Below, piece by piece: positions 17,018 to 25,512 of a DNA stretch of 64,000 nucleotides. Source of the DNA: Anaerolineae bacterium (GTDB taxonomy: Bacteria > Chloroflexota > Anaerolineae > Aggregatilineales > Aggregatilineaceae); the NCBI GenBank assembly GCA_016926875.1, contig JAFGNU010000017.1, forward strand, positions 80,625 through 144,624, read 5' to 3'. The position numbers and the translations under genes were made by a program. The notes under the pieces were generated by a model. That model was not told the DNA's origin. It searched no databases and worked only from the letters and a program-made list of their open reading frames with translations. The stretch's first letter is position 1. Each line of letters opens with the position of its first letter.

Positions 17018-17998
17018 ATGACATCGTTCAAAAATACCATCTACCGCCACCGCGCCGACGCTGCCATGTCGATCATGGTCTTCATCTGGGGCTTTCACTT
17101 CATCGTGCTGAAAGATGGCCTGGAAACCCTGCCGCCGTTGGCCTATAACGCCCTGCGCTTCCTCATCGGCCTGCCGGTCATGATCGGGATGGTGCTTCAC
17201 AACCCGGACCTGCTTAAGCTCTCCCGGCGGGATTTGGCGGTTGTGGTCCTGCTGGCTATGACCGGCTCGGTGCTTTTCCAGGCGCTCCAGTTGATGGGCT
17301 TGCAGCGCACCACCGCCACCAACAGTTCGTTGTTTGTCGCCACCATGCCCGCCTGGACCGCGCTGCTTTGCATCCTGGCCGGGTCTGTGGCCCTGCACCG
17401 GCGGTTGGTGACCGGAGTCGCCATCACGCTGGCCGGGGTGGCGCTGGTCATACTGGGCAAATCCAGCTCAGGCCTGTCGCTGACCTCTGACGATCTGCTG
17501 GGCAGCGGCATGATCCTGGTGGCTGCCGTAGCCCTGGGCGCAACCAACATGCTCAAAGAACCGCTTGTTAACCGGCTGGGATCGATGCGAGTGGCCGTGT
17601 GGTCCTACTGGGCGACAGTCGCCGGGCTGGTGGTGCTGGCCGCGCCGGAGTTGATCACGCTGTCCGGCGATCACCTGGTTCAGACGCTGCCTAACCTGCT
17701 GTACAGCGGGCTGCTGGCCGGTACCGGCGGCGCTTTGTCATTAACCTACGCAATTGGCGTGCTTGGTCCAACCCGCGCGTCAAGCTACTTCAACTTTCCG
17801 CCGGTAGTGGCGGCTCTTGGGGGAATCCTGCTCCTGGGCGAACCGTTCACGCTGCCACTGTTGATCGGCGGCTGTTTGACGCTGCTGGGCGTGATCACCG
17901 TGCGCCGCAACACGTTTATCCGCCTGCCCGCTGTCGAAGCCACGCGGGAGTCCTGCCACGAGTTACAGCCGGAATCGGTGCATACAATCGCGCGGTGA
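17018..17998 (+). CDS. EamA-family (DMT) transporter
   Basis: 326 residues from ATG 17018, with ten predicted helices in two EamA repeats. The first opens with IMVFIWGFHFIVLKDG; the second starts near SGMILVAAVALGATNM and ends in the typical GGCLTLLGVITVRR. The family exports small metabolites such as amino acids or purines; the substrate is unknown. The frame extends upstream to 16931, but the extra residues are not hydrophobic and look non-coding. Overlaps no gene; the nucleotidyltransferase gene follows 49 bp later. Confidence 0.8.
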   Translation: MTSFKNTIYRHRADAAMSIMVFIWGFHFIVLKDGLETLPPLAYNALRFLIGLPVMIGMVLHNPDLLKLSRRDLAVVVLLAMTGSVLFQALQLMGLQRTTATNSSLFVATMPAWTALLCILAGSVALHRRLVTGVAITLAGVALVILGKSSSGLSLTSDDLLGSGMILVAAVALGATNMLKEPLVNRLGSMRVAVWSYWATVAGLVVLAAPELITLSGDHLVQTLPNLLYSGLLAGTGGALSLTYAIGVLGPTRASSYFNFPPVVAALGGILLLGEPFTLPLLIGGCLTLLGVITVRRNTFIRLPAVEATRESCHELQPESVHTIAR

Positions 17999-18046
17999 GC
18001 TACACAAGAACAAACAGGGGTTACAAATTATGCGGGTGGGGAATCA

Positions 18047-18925
18047 ATGTACCCAAGATATGCCGATACAATCGAACGCATTTGTGTATGGTCCCAACAA
18101 ACGGAAGAAATAAAAGGGACGATTATCATCGGCTCACAAGCCAGGGACATATCGCGGGCCGATCAATGGTCAGACCTGGACCTGATGGTGTTGGTCCAAA
18201 CCCCCGATCTTTTTCTGAAAAAGAACCAGTGGCTGGGACGTTTTGGGAACGTGGTGTGCGCGTATAATCACATCACTCCGTTGTATTCCAGCAGTTGGGA
18301 TTGGTGTGTAAAACGTGTCCTGTTTGATGACAATCGCGACATCGATTTTTCGATTCTACCCTACGAGCATTTAGATGAAATAGTCGCAATAAACCAAACC
18401 ATCATGCTGAAAGGTCACCAGGTAATCTATGACGCGCACGCGCCCCTCCTGGAATCAAGCTTTGGCGCGTTGAAAACAGCCGATCAGGATTCCGCCGCCA
18501 CCCTACCCACGGAGGACGAGTGGCGCAATACGATCAACGACCTGCTCTATCACATCATCTGGGCTTTCAAAAAAATCAAGCGGCAAGAACTGTGGGTAGC
18601 AGTCAGCGACATCAACCAGCATATCAGCAGCCTGTTACTGCGACTCATTGAATGGCATACAGAATCCATCACCCATCAGCCAACCACCATCGCATATCAT
18701 GGTCGCTTTCTGGAAATGCGCGCTACCGGGGAAGTTATCAGCAGGCTGCGGCACTGTTTCACCACGTATGACTCAGAAAACGCCATCGAAACCCTGGGCC
18801 ACCTCATCGACTTCACGCTTTTTATTTCACAAGAACTACATGAATCTAGCGGCTATGAGCTGAACACCGATCAGTTTGCCATGATCAGGAACCTGTATCG
18901 TGGCATGAAAGAGCACGTGCCGTAA
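18047..18925 (+). CDS. Aminoglycoside 6-adenylyltransferase-like nucleotidyltransferase
   Basis: 292 residues. Near the N-terminus IIIGSQARDISRADQWSDLDLMV has the GS-x(n)-D-x-D metal-binding motif of polymerase-beta-like nucleotidyltransferases with the ANT(6)/AadE/AadK spacing; WDWCVKRVLFDDNRDIDFSI agrees with the second part of this family, and the C-terminal half is helical. Relatives adenylate streptomycin, but many environmental homologues have no proven substrate, so resistance is not claimed. Base composition is lower in GC than its neighbours, which may mean transfer. Confidence 0.75.
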   Translation: MYPRYADTIERICVWSQQTEEIKGTIIIGSQARDISRADQWSDLDLMVLVQTPDLFLKKNQWLGRFGNVVCAYNHITPLYSSSWDWCVKRVLFDDNRDIDFSILPYEHLDEIVAINQTIMLKGHQVIYDAHAPLLESSFGALKTADQDSAATLPTEDEWRNTINDLLYHIIWAFKKIKRQELWVAVSDINQHISSLLLRLIEWHTESITHQPTTIAYHGRFLEMRATGEVISRLRHCFTTYDSENAIETLGHLIDFTLFISQELHESSGYELNTDQFAMIRNLYRGMKEHVP

Positions 18926-19002
18926 CAACCGCGTTGATTTTTCCACCGAGAAAAGGCTGTTTTGCACAGGCGCCAGGCAGCCCACGCGCCCGCAGCAAGG
19001 CG

Positions 19003-21432
19003 CTAGCGGTGCGCGTGCAGATCGATCACGGTGTCCACCGTCTTGGACGCGACATCGATTCCCGTGATGTTGTCCGACCGGACGTTAAGCGCATAGATGG
19101 TGCTGGCGTCATCGTTCGCAAATACGCACGCCGGAAACGATCCCTGCACCCCAATTGCCAGCGGCAAAAACTGGCCTGCGTTCAAATCGTACACGCTGAC
19201 ATAGCTCCGGTCCAGGTGCGCGATATAGAGGCTGTTTTCCTGCGGCTGGTAAACCAACCCGACCGCGTTGATATACGTCAACTGCCAGGGTTCCAGGCCC
19301 AGCGCGCGCGCCGAGTCTTCCAGGTTTATCACCTGTGTGATCGTGTCGGTGTCGGTGTTGATGCCCAGTACCACGTAGGTAGCCCCAACATACAGCGTAT
19401 GGGAGCCGGGATCGTATGCAAACGGATAGTACGGTCCGGCGCTGATCCCCGGCCTGGCCGGGTCATCGAACGTGATCGTCGTGTGCAGCGTGTACTGCTC
19501 CGTTTCGATCACATGCACGCTGACGGCTGCGTTCTGCCACCCGCCCAGGACATACAGCTTCGACCCGCCGGGCAGCGCATACGGGCGTTCATTGAACGCG
19601 CCCCCGTCGAGATGCAACGATGTCACCACCTGATAATCCGCCCGGTCGATCACCAGCAACGTATCTGGCTGGTACTGCTCTGCGCCGCGCGCCTGTGACA
19701 CGCTAAACAACTTGGTTTGATCCGGCGACAGGGTGAAGCGCCACACAGACGGGATATCCGGCGGCAGATCGTGGGAGGCAATGAGGCTCATATCGCTGCT
19801 ATCCACCTCTAACACCGACTCACCCTGGGCAATGAGCATATGTCCCTGGTCATCGATGACCGCATCATACACATAGGCATCGTCGCGGATATGGGGTAGT
19901 TCAACCACGCCTTCGATGGTCGATTCGTCCAGGTTCAGCTTGTAGGCGTTTGCGCTGTTTTGCACCAGCACATAGCCGGTTGGCGTGCCCGGTAGCCGGA
20001 CAAATAAATGCGGGGCGATGTCCTCCCGGTTAAACACCAGCCTGTCCTCAACGGTCCGCGCGTCCAGGTTTACCCGCGCCAGCGCTTCGGCATCGCCGCA
20101 AATAGCATACGCTGTCTCTGGCGCAGCAGGGGCCAGCGCCACGTCATCCATTTCGGTACAGGCCCAGCCGGTCGGTGATACACCCAGGTTGATCTGCTCA
20201 ACAACAGCATCCGTCTGCGTATCCACCACCAGCAGGTTATTATTATTGGGCAGCGGCCAGGCGGTCGCCACGTATACCCACCGGCTGTCCGGGCTGGCGT
20301 CCAACGCCATCGCGCCGCCGTCAATGGGCAGAATGCTGACATCCTGGCTGTTCAAGTCAACGGCGTACAGCCAGCCGTAAGCGTGATATTCCGGATACCA
20401 ACCCCCAATGGTCGCCATATATAACTTCTGCTCATCCGGCAGCACCACTAGGTCGTGAAACCCTTCTCCTTCTTCTTGCACGGGAACCCGGATCGAGTAA
20501 TCCCAGGTTTTGCTGCCGGTGTTATACAGGCCCACAATCGAACTCTGCTCGTCACCCGTCTGGACATACCAGTGCGTGGGACCCTGTTCGCTTTCACGGA
20601 TGTGCACAAACCCAACCCGCTCGTCGGTGAATTCGCGGACCGCATATGTTTCGGTGTTAATGATGTTGACCGTGTTGCCACCATTCCATGTGATCAACTC
20701 CGGCGCCGTCTGTGAAAGCACCATGCCGGTGATGGTGAGGTCGTCAATAACGTGAATCACGTCCATGCTCTGGGTATCGATCACAAACAACTTGCGCCAC
20801 GTGTCACTTGGAACAAACAGTTTCTCTTCGCTGGCATCCAGCGCAATATGCCAGCAGGCCAGGGGAAAATACTCGTACAACTCGGTGGCCCCGACAACGG
20901 CCAGATCGTCCAGCCGCACCTTGAGCACCACTTCGGCCAGGCTGAACCCCACGTATGCGTACTGCCCATCCTGGGTGAGCGCGATGCTGGCGGGACCGAA
21001 CGCCTGCGGCACCGGATCGGTTTCTGGATCGATCAGCACGCCCCCACCGCCGGCTGGCATATATACCGGCATCTGTTCCACCTCAACCAATCCCGACCAG
21101 ACATACCCTTCCAGCTCGTCTCCGCCGGTGTTGGCCCGTACGCGGTACCATTCGCTGCTGCTCACGCTGCCAAGCGTGATCGCCTGGCCCGTTTCAACGG
21201 CCAGGATCGTGACAAATGTCCCCGCTGGCAGCATGCCCACAACCGCCGCATTGGTATCGGTTCCTTTTCGCAGGCGTGCATCAGCCGTGATCGTCCCCTG
21301 TCCCGGCTGCGGGGTGGGCGTCTCCTGCCAGCGCACCCCGTCCACAGCCATCACCGGCTGACCGGTCAGCCCGATCAAGCCCACGATCAGCACTACCGCA
21401 CAGCCACCCAACAACACAACGAGCCATCGCAT
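19003..21432 (-). CDS. Surface beta-propeller protein with N-terminal SH3b domain
   Basis: 809 residues from ATG 21432, which has GAGAGGTGG upstream; the longer frame to 21504 has none. An N-terminal signal/anchor helix (about 4-25) is followed by an SH3b-like domain (TADARLRKGTDTNAAVVGML to GYVWSGLVE). The rest is repeated beta-propeller blades of the YVTN/lactonase type, each with patterns such as DGQYAYVGFS, EKLFVPSDTW, KLFVIDTQSM and TLLVIDRADY. It probably sits outside the membrane as a binding platform; ligand and enzymatic role unknown. Confidence 0.75.
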   Translation of the reverse strand: MRWLVVLLGGCAVVLIVGLIGLTGQPVMAVDGVRWQETPTPQPGQGTITADARLRKGTDTNAAVVGMLPAGTFVTILAVETGQAITLGSVSSSEWYRVRANTGGDELEGYVWSGLVEVEQMPVYMPAGGGGVLIDPETDPVPQAFGPASIALTQDGQYAYVGFSLAEVVLKVRLDDLAVVGATELYEYFPLACWHIALDASEEKLFVPSDTWRKLFVIDTQSMDVIHVIDDLTITGMVLSQTAPELITWNGGNTVNIINTETYAVREFTDERVGFVHIRESEQGPTHWYVQTGDEQSSIVGLYNTGSKTWDYSIRVPVQEEGEGFHDLVVLPDEQKLYMATIGGWYPEYHAYGWLYAVDLNSQDVSILPIDGGAMALDASPDSRWVYVATAWPLPNNNNLLVVDTQTDAVVEQINLGVSPTGWACTEMDDVALAPAAPETAYAICGDAEALARVNLDARTVEDRLVFNREDIAPHLFVRLPGTPTGYVLVQNSANAYKLNLDESTIEGVVELPHIRDDAYVYDAVIDDQGHMLIAQGESVLEVDSSDMSLIASHDLPPDIPSVWRFTLSPDQTKLFSVSQARGAEQYQPDTLLVIDRADYQVVTSLHLDGGAFNERPYALPGGSKLYVLGGWQNAAVSVHVIETEQYTLHTTITFDDPARPGISAGPYYPFAYDPGSHTLYVGATYVVLGINTDTDTITQVINLEDSARALGLEPWQLTYINAVGLVYQPQENSLYIAHLDRSYVSVYDLNAGQFLPLAIGVQGSFPACVFANDDASTIYALNVRSDNITGIDVASKTVDTVIDLHAHR

Positions 21433-21594
21433 GTTAGCCACCTCTCTCACAGTCCCGCGTTTTGAGTTCAAGTATACAGCGTTAGCTACCAACAGTGATA
21501 ACAAAAAACTGACAGCATTTAGCCCAAGTCCACAAACCCCGATCGCGTTTTGCGCTTATAATAGAACTAAACAGTCAGGCAGGGAGAGCGCGTC

Positions 21595-22599
21595 ATGGTG
21601 GATAAACCCCATACAGACGCCCTGATCGTTGGCGCGGGGATGGCTGGCTTGATGGCCGCTAACAGTATGAGCGAGCAGGGACTGCGCGTCACAGTTGTGG
21701 AGCAGGGGCAGACCGTTGGCGGCAGGCTTGCAACGCGCAGCATTGGGCCGGGCCGGGCCGATCATGGCGCACAGTTTTTCACCGTGCGCACTACCGATTT
21801 CCGGCAGTACCTCAACCGCTGGCTGGACAAAGGGCTGGTCTATGAATGGTCGCGCGGCTGGAGCGACAGCAGTCTGGGCGCAACGCCGCCGGACGGCCAA
21901 CCCCGGTATGCAGTCCGCGGCGGGATGCACGCCCTGGCGGCTCACCTGGCGCAAGGCTTAGACATCCGCCTGAACACGCGCATCGTCTCGCTGACAACCA
22001 GCGTGCAGGGCTGGCACGCCCGCGACGACAAAGGTCGTGTCCATACCGTTCCGGCAATCCTGCTGACACCGCCTGTGCCCCACGTGCTCGACATCCTGAA
22101 CGCAGGCGAGGTTAAATTGACCCCTGCCAACCGAGGCGCCCTCGAAGCGATCCAGTACGCGTCATGTCTGGTTGGCCTGTTCTGGATCGGCGGCGAGATC
22201 AGCCTGCCGGAACCGGGCGCGATCCACCATCCCAATGCGCCAATCACCTGGATTGCCGACAACCGGCGCAAGGGAATCTCGCCTGACGCCACATTGATCA
22301 CCGTCCACGCCGGGCCGGAGTACAGCCGCCAGTTGTGGGATATGCCGGATTGGCAGGTGTTGGTTGCGCTTGAATCCGGGCTGCGGCTGTTTCGCGACTA
22401 CCGCGCGCATACCGTCGAATCGCACCTGGTACGCTGGCGCTATGCCATGCCGATCACGATACACCCAGGCGGGTACCTGATAGCCGATGATCTGCCGTCG
22501 CTGGTCTTCGCCGGGGATGCGTTCGGCGGGCCGCGTATCGAAGGCGCCGCGCTGTCCGGGCTGGCAGCGGGCGGCGTGTTGGGCGCTCAGGTTACCTGA
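21595..22599 (+). CDS. Renalase-like FAD/NAD(P)-binding oxidoreductase
   Basis: 334 residues. The N-terminal dinucleotide fold has ALIVGAGMAGLMAAN (GxGxxG) and an acidic strand end VTVVEQ, then GGRLATR and DHGAQFFTVR, which mark the renalase/amine-oxidase-like family; the C-terminal FAGDAFGG...EGAALSGLAA is the second FAD-contacting motif. Renalases oxidise isomeric dihydronicotinamides; other members are uncharacterised. A TATAAT at 21557-21562 and AGGGAGAG before the ATG fit a simple promoter. The gene converges with the LexA-like gene, 9 bp apart. Confidence 0.8.
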   Translation: MVDKPHTDALIVGAGMAGLMAANSMSEQGLRVTVVEQGQTVGGRLATRSIGPGRADHGAQFFTVRTTDFRQYLNRWLDKGLVYEWSRGWSDSSLGATPPDGQPRYAVRGGMHALAAHLAQGLDIRLNTRIVSLTTSVQGWHARDDKGRVHTVPAILLTPPVPHVLDILNAGEVKLTPANRGALEAIQYASCLVGLFWIGGEISLPEPGAIHHPNAPITWIADNRRKGISPDATLITVHAGPEYSRQLWDMPDWQVLVALESGLRLFRDYRAHTVESHLVRWRYAMPITIHPGGYLIADDLPSLVFAGDAFGGPRIEGAALSGLAAGGVLGAQVT

Positions 22600-22608
22600 T
22601 CCTGCTAT

Positions 22609-22854
22609 TCACCCGGTATCATCTTCATCCGGCAGGTTCCACACACCGCCGATCACCTCAATCGACCGGCGGCCTGAGATCAGGATGCGCCGTTCGATCT
22701 GAAGCTTCATCAAGTGGTAGCTGACGGTGGATGTGCTGAGCATACACTCCTTTGCAATTTCCGTGACCGTTGGCGCCAGCCCGTCATGCTCGCGTTTGTA
22801 ATCGACAATGAATTGAAAAATCTGCTCGCGGTTCGGTGAGTGATCACCACGCAT
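22609..22854 (-). CDS. LexA-like DNA-binding domain protein without peptidase domain
   Basis: 81 residues. The sequence from SPNREQIFQFIVDYKREHDG, through APTVTEIAKECMLSTSTVSYHLMKL, to a short beta wing matches the winged helix-turn-helix of LexA (residues 1-70 there). The self-cleaving Ser/Lys peptidase domain is absent, so it cannot be inactivated by RecA in the usual way. Start 22854 is chosen because GGAGG lies 8 nt upstream; ATG 22938 lacks a site. A perfect GAAC-N4-GTTC box sits in its promoter, and related boxes precede both phage units at 2.3 and 15.0 kb, so self-regulation and control of those units are inferred. Confidence 0.7.
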   Translation of the reverse strand: MRGDHSPNREQIFQFIVDYKREHDGLAPTVTEIAKECMLSTSTVSYHLMKLQIERRILISGRRSIEVIGGVWNLPDEDDTG

Positions 22855-22991
22855 TGTGATCCCTCCGTCCAGGCTGGTCCCGACCGCGCAGCCAAAACCG
22901 GGCACGGCTCCCCGACCGCATCGCCCGGCGGGCTGCACACCCGCTGTATCCGTCCGAGATCATCTCATCACCCCTGTATGTGTCACAAATA

Positions 22992-23045
22992 GAACACATG
23001 TTCGACAGCAGGATCAGTATATACGATACGTCACAGGCTTGTCAA
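22992..23045 (-). promoter_or_regulatory. Promoter and perfect LexA-type operator of the LexA-like gene
   Basis: Minus strand: -35 TTGACA (23040-23045) and -10 TATACT (23016-23021), 18 bp apart, then GAACATGTGTTC (22992-23003), a perfect 12-bp GAAC-N4-GTTC palindrome just past the expected transcript start. A leader of about 150 nt follows to the ATG. The gap 22855-23161 holds nothing else recognisable. Confidence 0.65.
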
Positions 23046-23161
23046 CACGAATACAAACATAGCAGACGGTTCTAACCGGATTCGACCGCTTTCCTAACTC
23101 CACTCCGACCGGCCCGCCCGGCAACCCGGCGGGTCACCGGGAACAGTGCTTGCAGCCTGCG

Positions 23162-23638
23162 CTAGTACACACGCTCTATAGTGAAGGCGTCTCCGCTCTC
23201 AACCAACAGATCGACCACGATTTCACTCCCGCCGTAGCCATCGACGATGTCATGCGCCCGCACGATCACATACGTCACATCCGCCGGGATGATGATACCG
23301 CTCTGGCTGCGCGTAAATGGCTGCTCGTTCACGTGGGGATGCAGCAGCACCCGCGTGAAGGGATCGTCCGGTTCCGGCCTGATCGCGGAGCCATCCGGCA
23401 GCACTACGTCCCAGCCGTCGGCGTAATCGTCCCAGCCGGTATCGGGATGCTGGACTGTAACATAAAACGTCCAGGTTTGTTCACTGGTCTGCACCGCCCG
23501 CACAAACGTTACATCGGCGTTCCCCGCCTGTTCCACCATCGTACCCTCCTGGGCAACAAAGCCCGCATATCCGGTCAAGCCGCATATTACCATCATCAGC
23601 ACCACCCACCAGGCTGCTGCCGGGCCGTTTTCTGGCAT
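23162..23638 (-). CDS. Hypothetical membrane-anchored protein
   Basis: 158 residues from ATG 23638 (GGAGGG 8 nt upstream; the longer frame to 23836 runs into the neighbouring gene and is unlikely). One N-terminal helix (about 9-28) anchors a small beta-rich outer domain (VTFVRAVQTSEQTWTFYVTV, then aromatic-rich strands). The fold resembles neither an enzyme nor a known binding module that I recognise. It is divergent from the membrane gene at 23722, with 83 bp between them. Confidence 0.6.
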   Translation of the reverse strand: MPENGPAAAWWVVLMMVICGLTGYAGFVAQEGTMVEQAGNADVTFVRAVQTSEQTWTFYVTVQHPDTGWDDYADGWDVVLPDGSAIRPEPDDPFTRVLLHPHVNEQPFTRSQSGIIIPADVTYVIVRAHDIVDGYGGSEIVVDLLVESGDAFTIERVY

Positions 23639-23721
23639 GTCTGCACCCTCCGGATAGTCATCTGTACGCTGTATCCATAGTATAATGCATATACCAGCAG
23701 CCATCTTACAGGGGCCGCGCA

Positions 23722-24315
23722 ATGGCAACCGACCTGTGGAATACAGCCTGTGAGTACAATATCGTCCTGGTGTTTGTCGTGCTTTTAGTCGGGATGCTTG
23801 GGTTGTTTGGTGCCGCCACGTATGCCGCCAATACAACGGGCATCCTGCGGCAGATCATGCGGGTTCTCAAATACCTGTTCGGCGCGGCGCTGCTGGGCAA
23901 CGCTGCCCTGGCGATCCTGCTCTGGGCGTACCCGCAGCCCGCCCTCGCCGACGATCACATGGTGGTTGATGGGCGCTGTGATGTTTCCGGCGGACGGACG
24001 ACCGTTGTGCTCGTGCGGCATTTCAACACCGTATGGGTCCAGGGCGACCCGATGCCGGACTCCGAATACAGGGTGCTGCGGACCGACGATCCCGCCATTC
24101 TCGATGAATACTCGTACATCTGGCACGAGTACGGCGCCCGCTACGAGTGGGCTGCCTATCAACGTTTGATCCGGGAGAACACCCTGCTGGTGGTGGGGCT
24201 GATCGGCATGGCGGCGCTGTCCGTACTCGTTGCGCTGATCGGCCTGCTGTCATCCGAGGATGCATGGCGGCAGTCGGCCCCCGACCACGCCCCGCCGCCG
24301 ACCGCCGACAATTGA
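23722..24315 (+). CDS. Hypothetical membrane protein
   Basis: 197 residues with three predicted transmembrane helices (about 14-35, 50-68, 155-177) and a hydrophilic outside loop of about 85 residues between the second and third, plus a Pro-rich C-terminus. TATAAT at 23681-23686 is a likely -10. No family recognised. Its divergent neighbour is also a small membrane-anchored protein, so the two may work together, but there is no direct evidence. Confidence 0.6.
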   Translation: MATDLWNTACEYNIVLVFVVLLVGMLGLFGAATYAANTTGILRQIMRVLKYLFGAALLGNAALAILLWAYPQPALADDHMVVDGRCDVSGGRTTVVLVRHFNTVWVQGDPMPDSEYRVLRTDDPAILDEYSYIWHEYGARYEWAAYQRLIRENTLLVVGLIGMAALSVLVALIGLLSSEDAWRQSAPDHAPPPTADN

Positions 24316-24373
24316 GCCGCTGCCTTTTGTTTTCCCCGTGCCTGCCGTATAATCGAGCCAGAACAGATCGCAG

Positions 24374-25267
24374 ATGGAGCAGCAGGTTCTCATGTCCGAC
24401 CAGGCTAACGACACCGATTCCGACAGCATCAAGCCCCCAACGACATCGCTCGACGAAATCCCGGTTGAGGAGTTGATCCGACTCACGCGCGCCTTTACGC
24501 GCCGGATCACCAACCAGGACCGCCAGCGGCTTGCGCGGGACCTGCGCGAAACCGGGCACCAGCGCAGCATCCAGATCACCGCACCGGTCGCCCTGCAGCG
24601 GTTTTTCTCCGGTGAGATCGACCTGGACAGCGAACTGGTCCAGCGCTTTCTAAATGCGCCGCTGCTCTCGCACGTCCGCTATATCCCCAAGCCCGATGAA
24701 CCGCTGCGCTCCCAGGCGAGCGCTCTCTTTAGCAGCCAGGATGATTCCGCGATCCTGTCGGTCGATGTCCATCTCCATACCGATCCAGATGCCTCGATGG
24801 AATTCACTTTTACGATGTTCAGCGCGCTGGCGTTGAGCTTTAGCCTGAAGCCCCTGCTGAGAGTAGAACGCCGCCGTTTTATCGACCTGATGCGCCGCGA
24901 AAACGGGATCGCGTTCCTGTGGACGCGCGACCGCTGGGAGCAGCCCTATGTGATCTTTGTTGTGCGTGAAGGCTTCGCCCGTGTATACGCCTTCTCACCG
25001 CACGGACCACAGGCCGCGGTACGCATGACGCCCGATATGGTCCTGGCACTGACCGACTGGTTGGAATGGCTGTGGTTCCCACCGGAACCCGTCGAAGACG
25101 ACTGGCCCAAACCGGAACCCGCGCCGCTTTCCCAACGTCCCACCCTGACCCGGCGGCCAGACGGGCTGCCGCCCCCACCCCCGCCCCAACCGGAACCCGC
25201 GCCGGACAACCAGCGGGATGACCAGGGCGCAGCGGACAGCCAGCCGCCAGATGATCTGGAGTGGTAG
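24374..25267 (+). CDS. Hypothetical cytoplasmic protein with Pro-rich tail
   Basis: 297 residues. No signal peptide. An acidic N-terminus leads to a helical segment (VEELIRLTRAFTRRI), a mixed alpha/beta central part (about 80-225, with LSVDVHLHTDPDASMEFTF and VIFVVREGFARVYAFS) and a Pro-rich disordered tail ending DDLEW. Family not recognised; probably lineage-specific. A -10 TATAAT lies at 24348-24353. The ATG at 24392 is a possible alternative start. Confidence 0.6.
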   Translation: MEQQVLMSDQANDTDSDSIKPPTTSLDEIPVEELIRLTRAFTRRITNQDRQRLARDLRETGHQRSIQITAPVALQRFFSGEIDLDSELVQRFLNAPLLSHVRYIPKPDEPLRSQASALFSSQDDSAILSVDVHLHTDPDASMEFTFTMFSALALSFSLKPLLRVERRRFIDLMRRENGIAFLWTRDRWEQPYVIFVVREGFARVYAFSPHGPQAAVRMTPDMVLALTDWLEWLWFPPEPVEDDWPKPEPAPLSQRPTLTRRPDGLPPPPPPQPEPAPDNQRDDQGAADSQPPDDLEW

Positions 25268-25286
25268 CGCCCATGTGGGTGTTTTG
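25268..25286 (+). terminator. Small hairpin terminator
   Basis: CGCCCA-TG-TGGGTG followed by TTTTGT overlaps the end of the gene at 24374-25267. The 245-bp gap that follows, up to 25512, shows no further gene. Confidence 0.5.
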
Positions 25287-25512
25287 TATAAAAAAACCCT
25301 AAAAATAGTGTCGCAAACTTCCCGGCTCTTGGATACAATGTGGTAAACATCTTACCCGCTCACCCAGACTCGTGCTTCGATCCGCTGCGCGGGTCGTTGT
25401 GATGGTATTGCAGGCTGTCGGATGCCTGCCGTGACTTAATCGTTGTCCGTCCATCCGTATGCCAACTGGCCAATGAACTGTGCACAGCGAACATAGAAGG
25501 GATCAGTTGATC

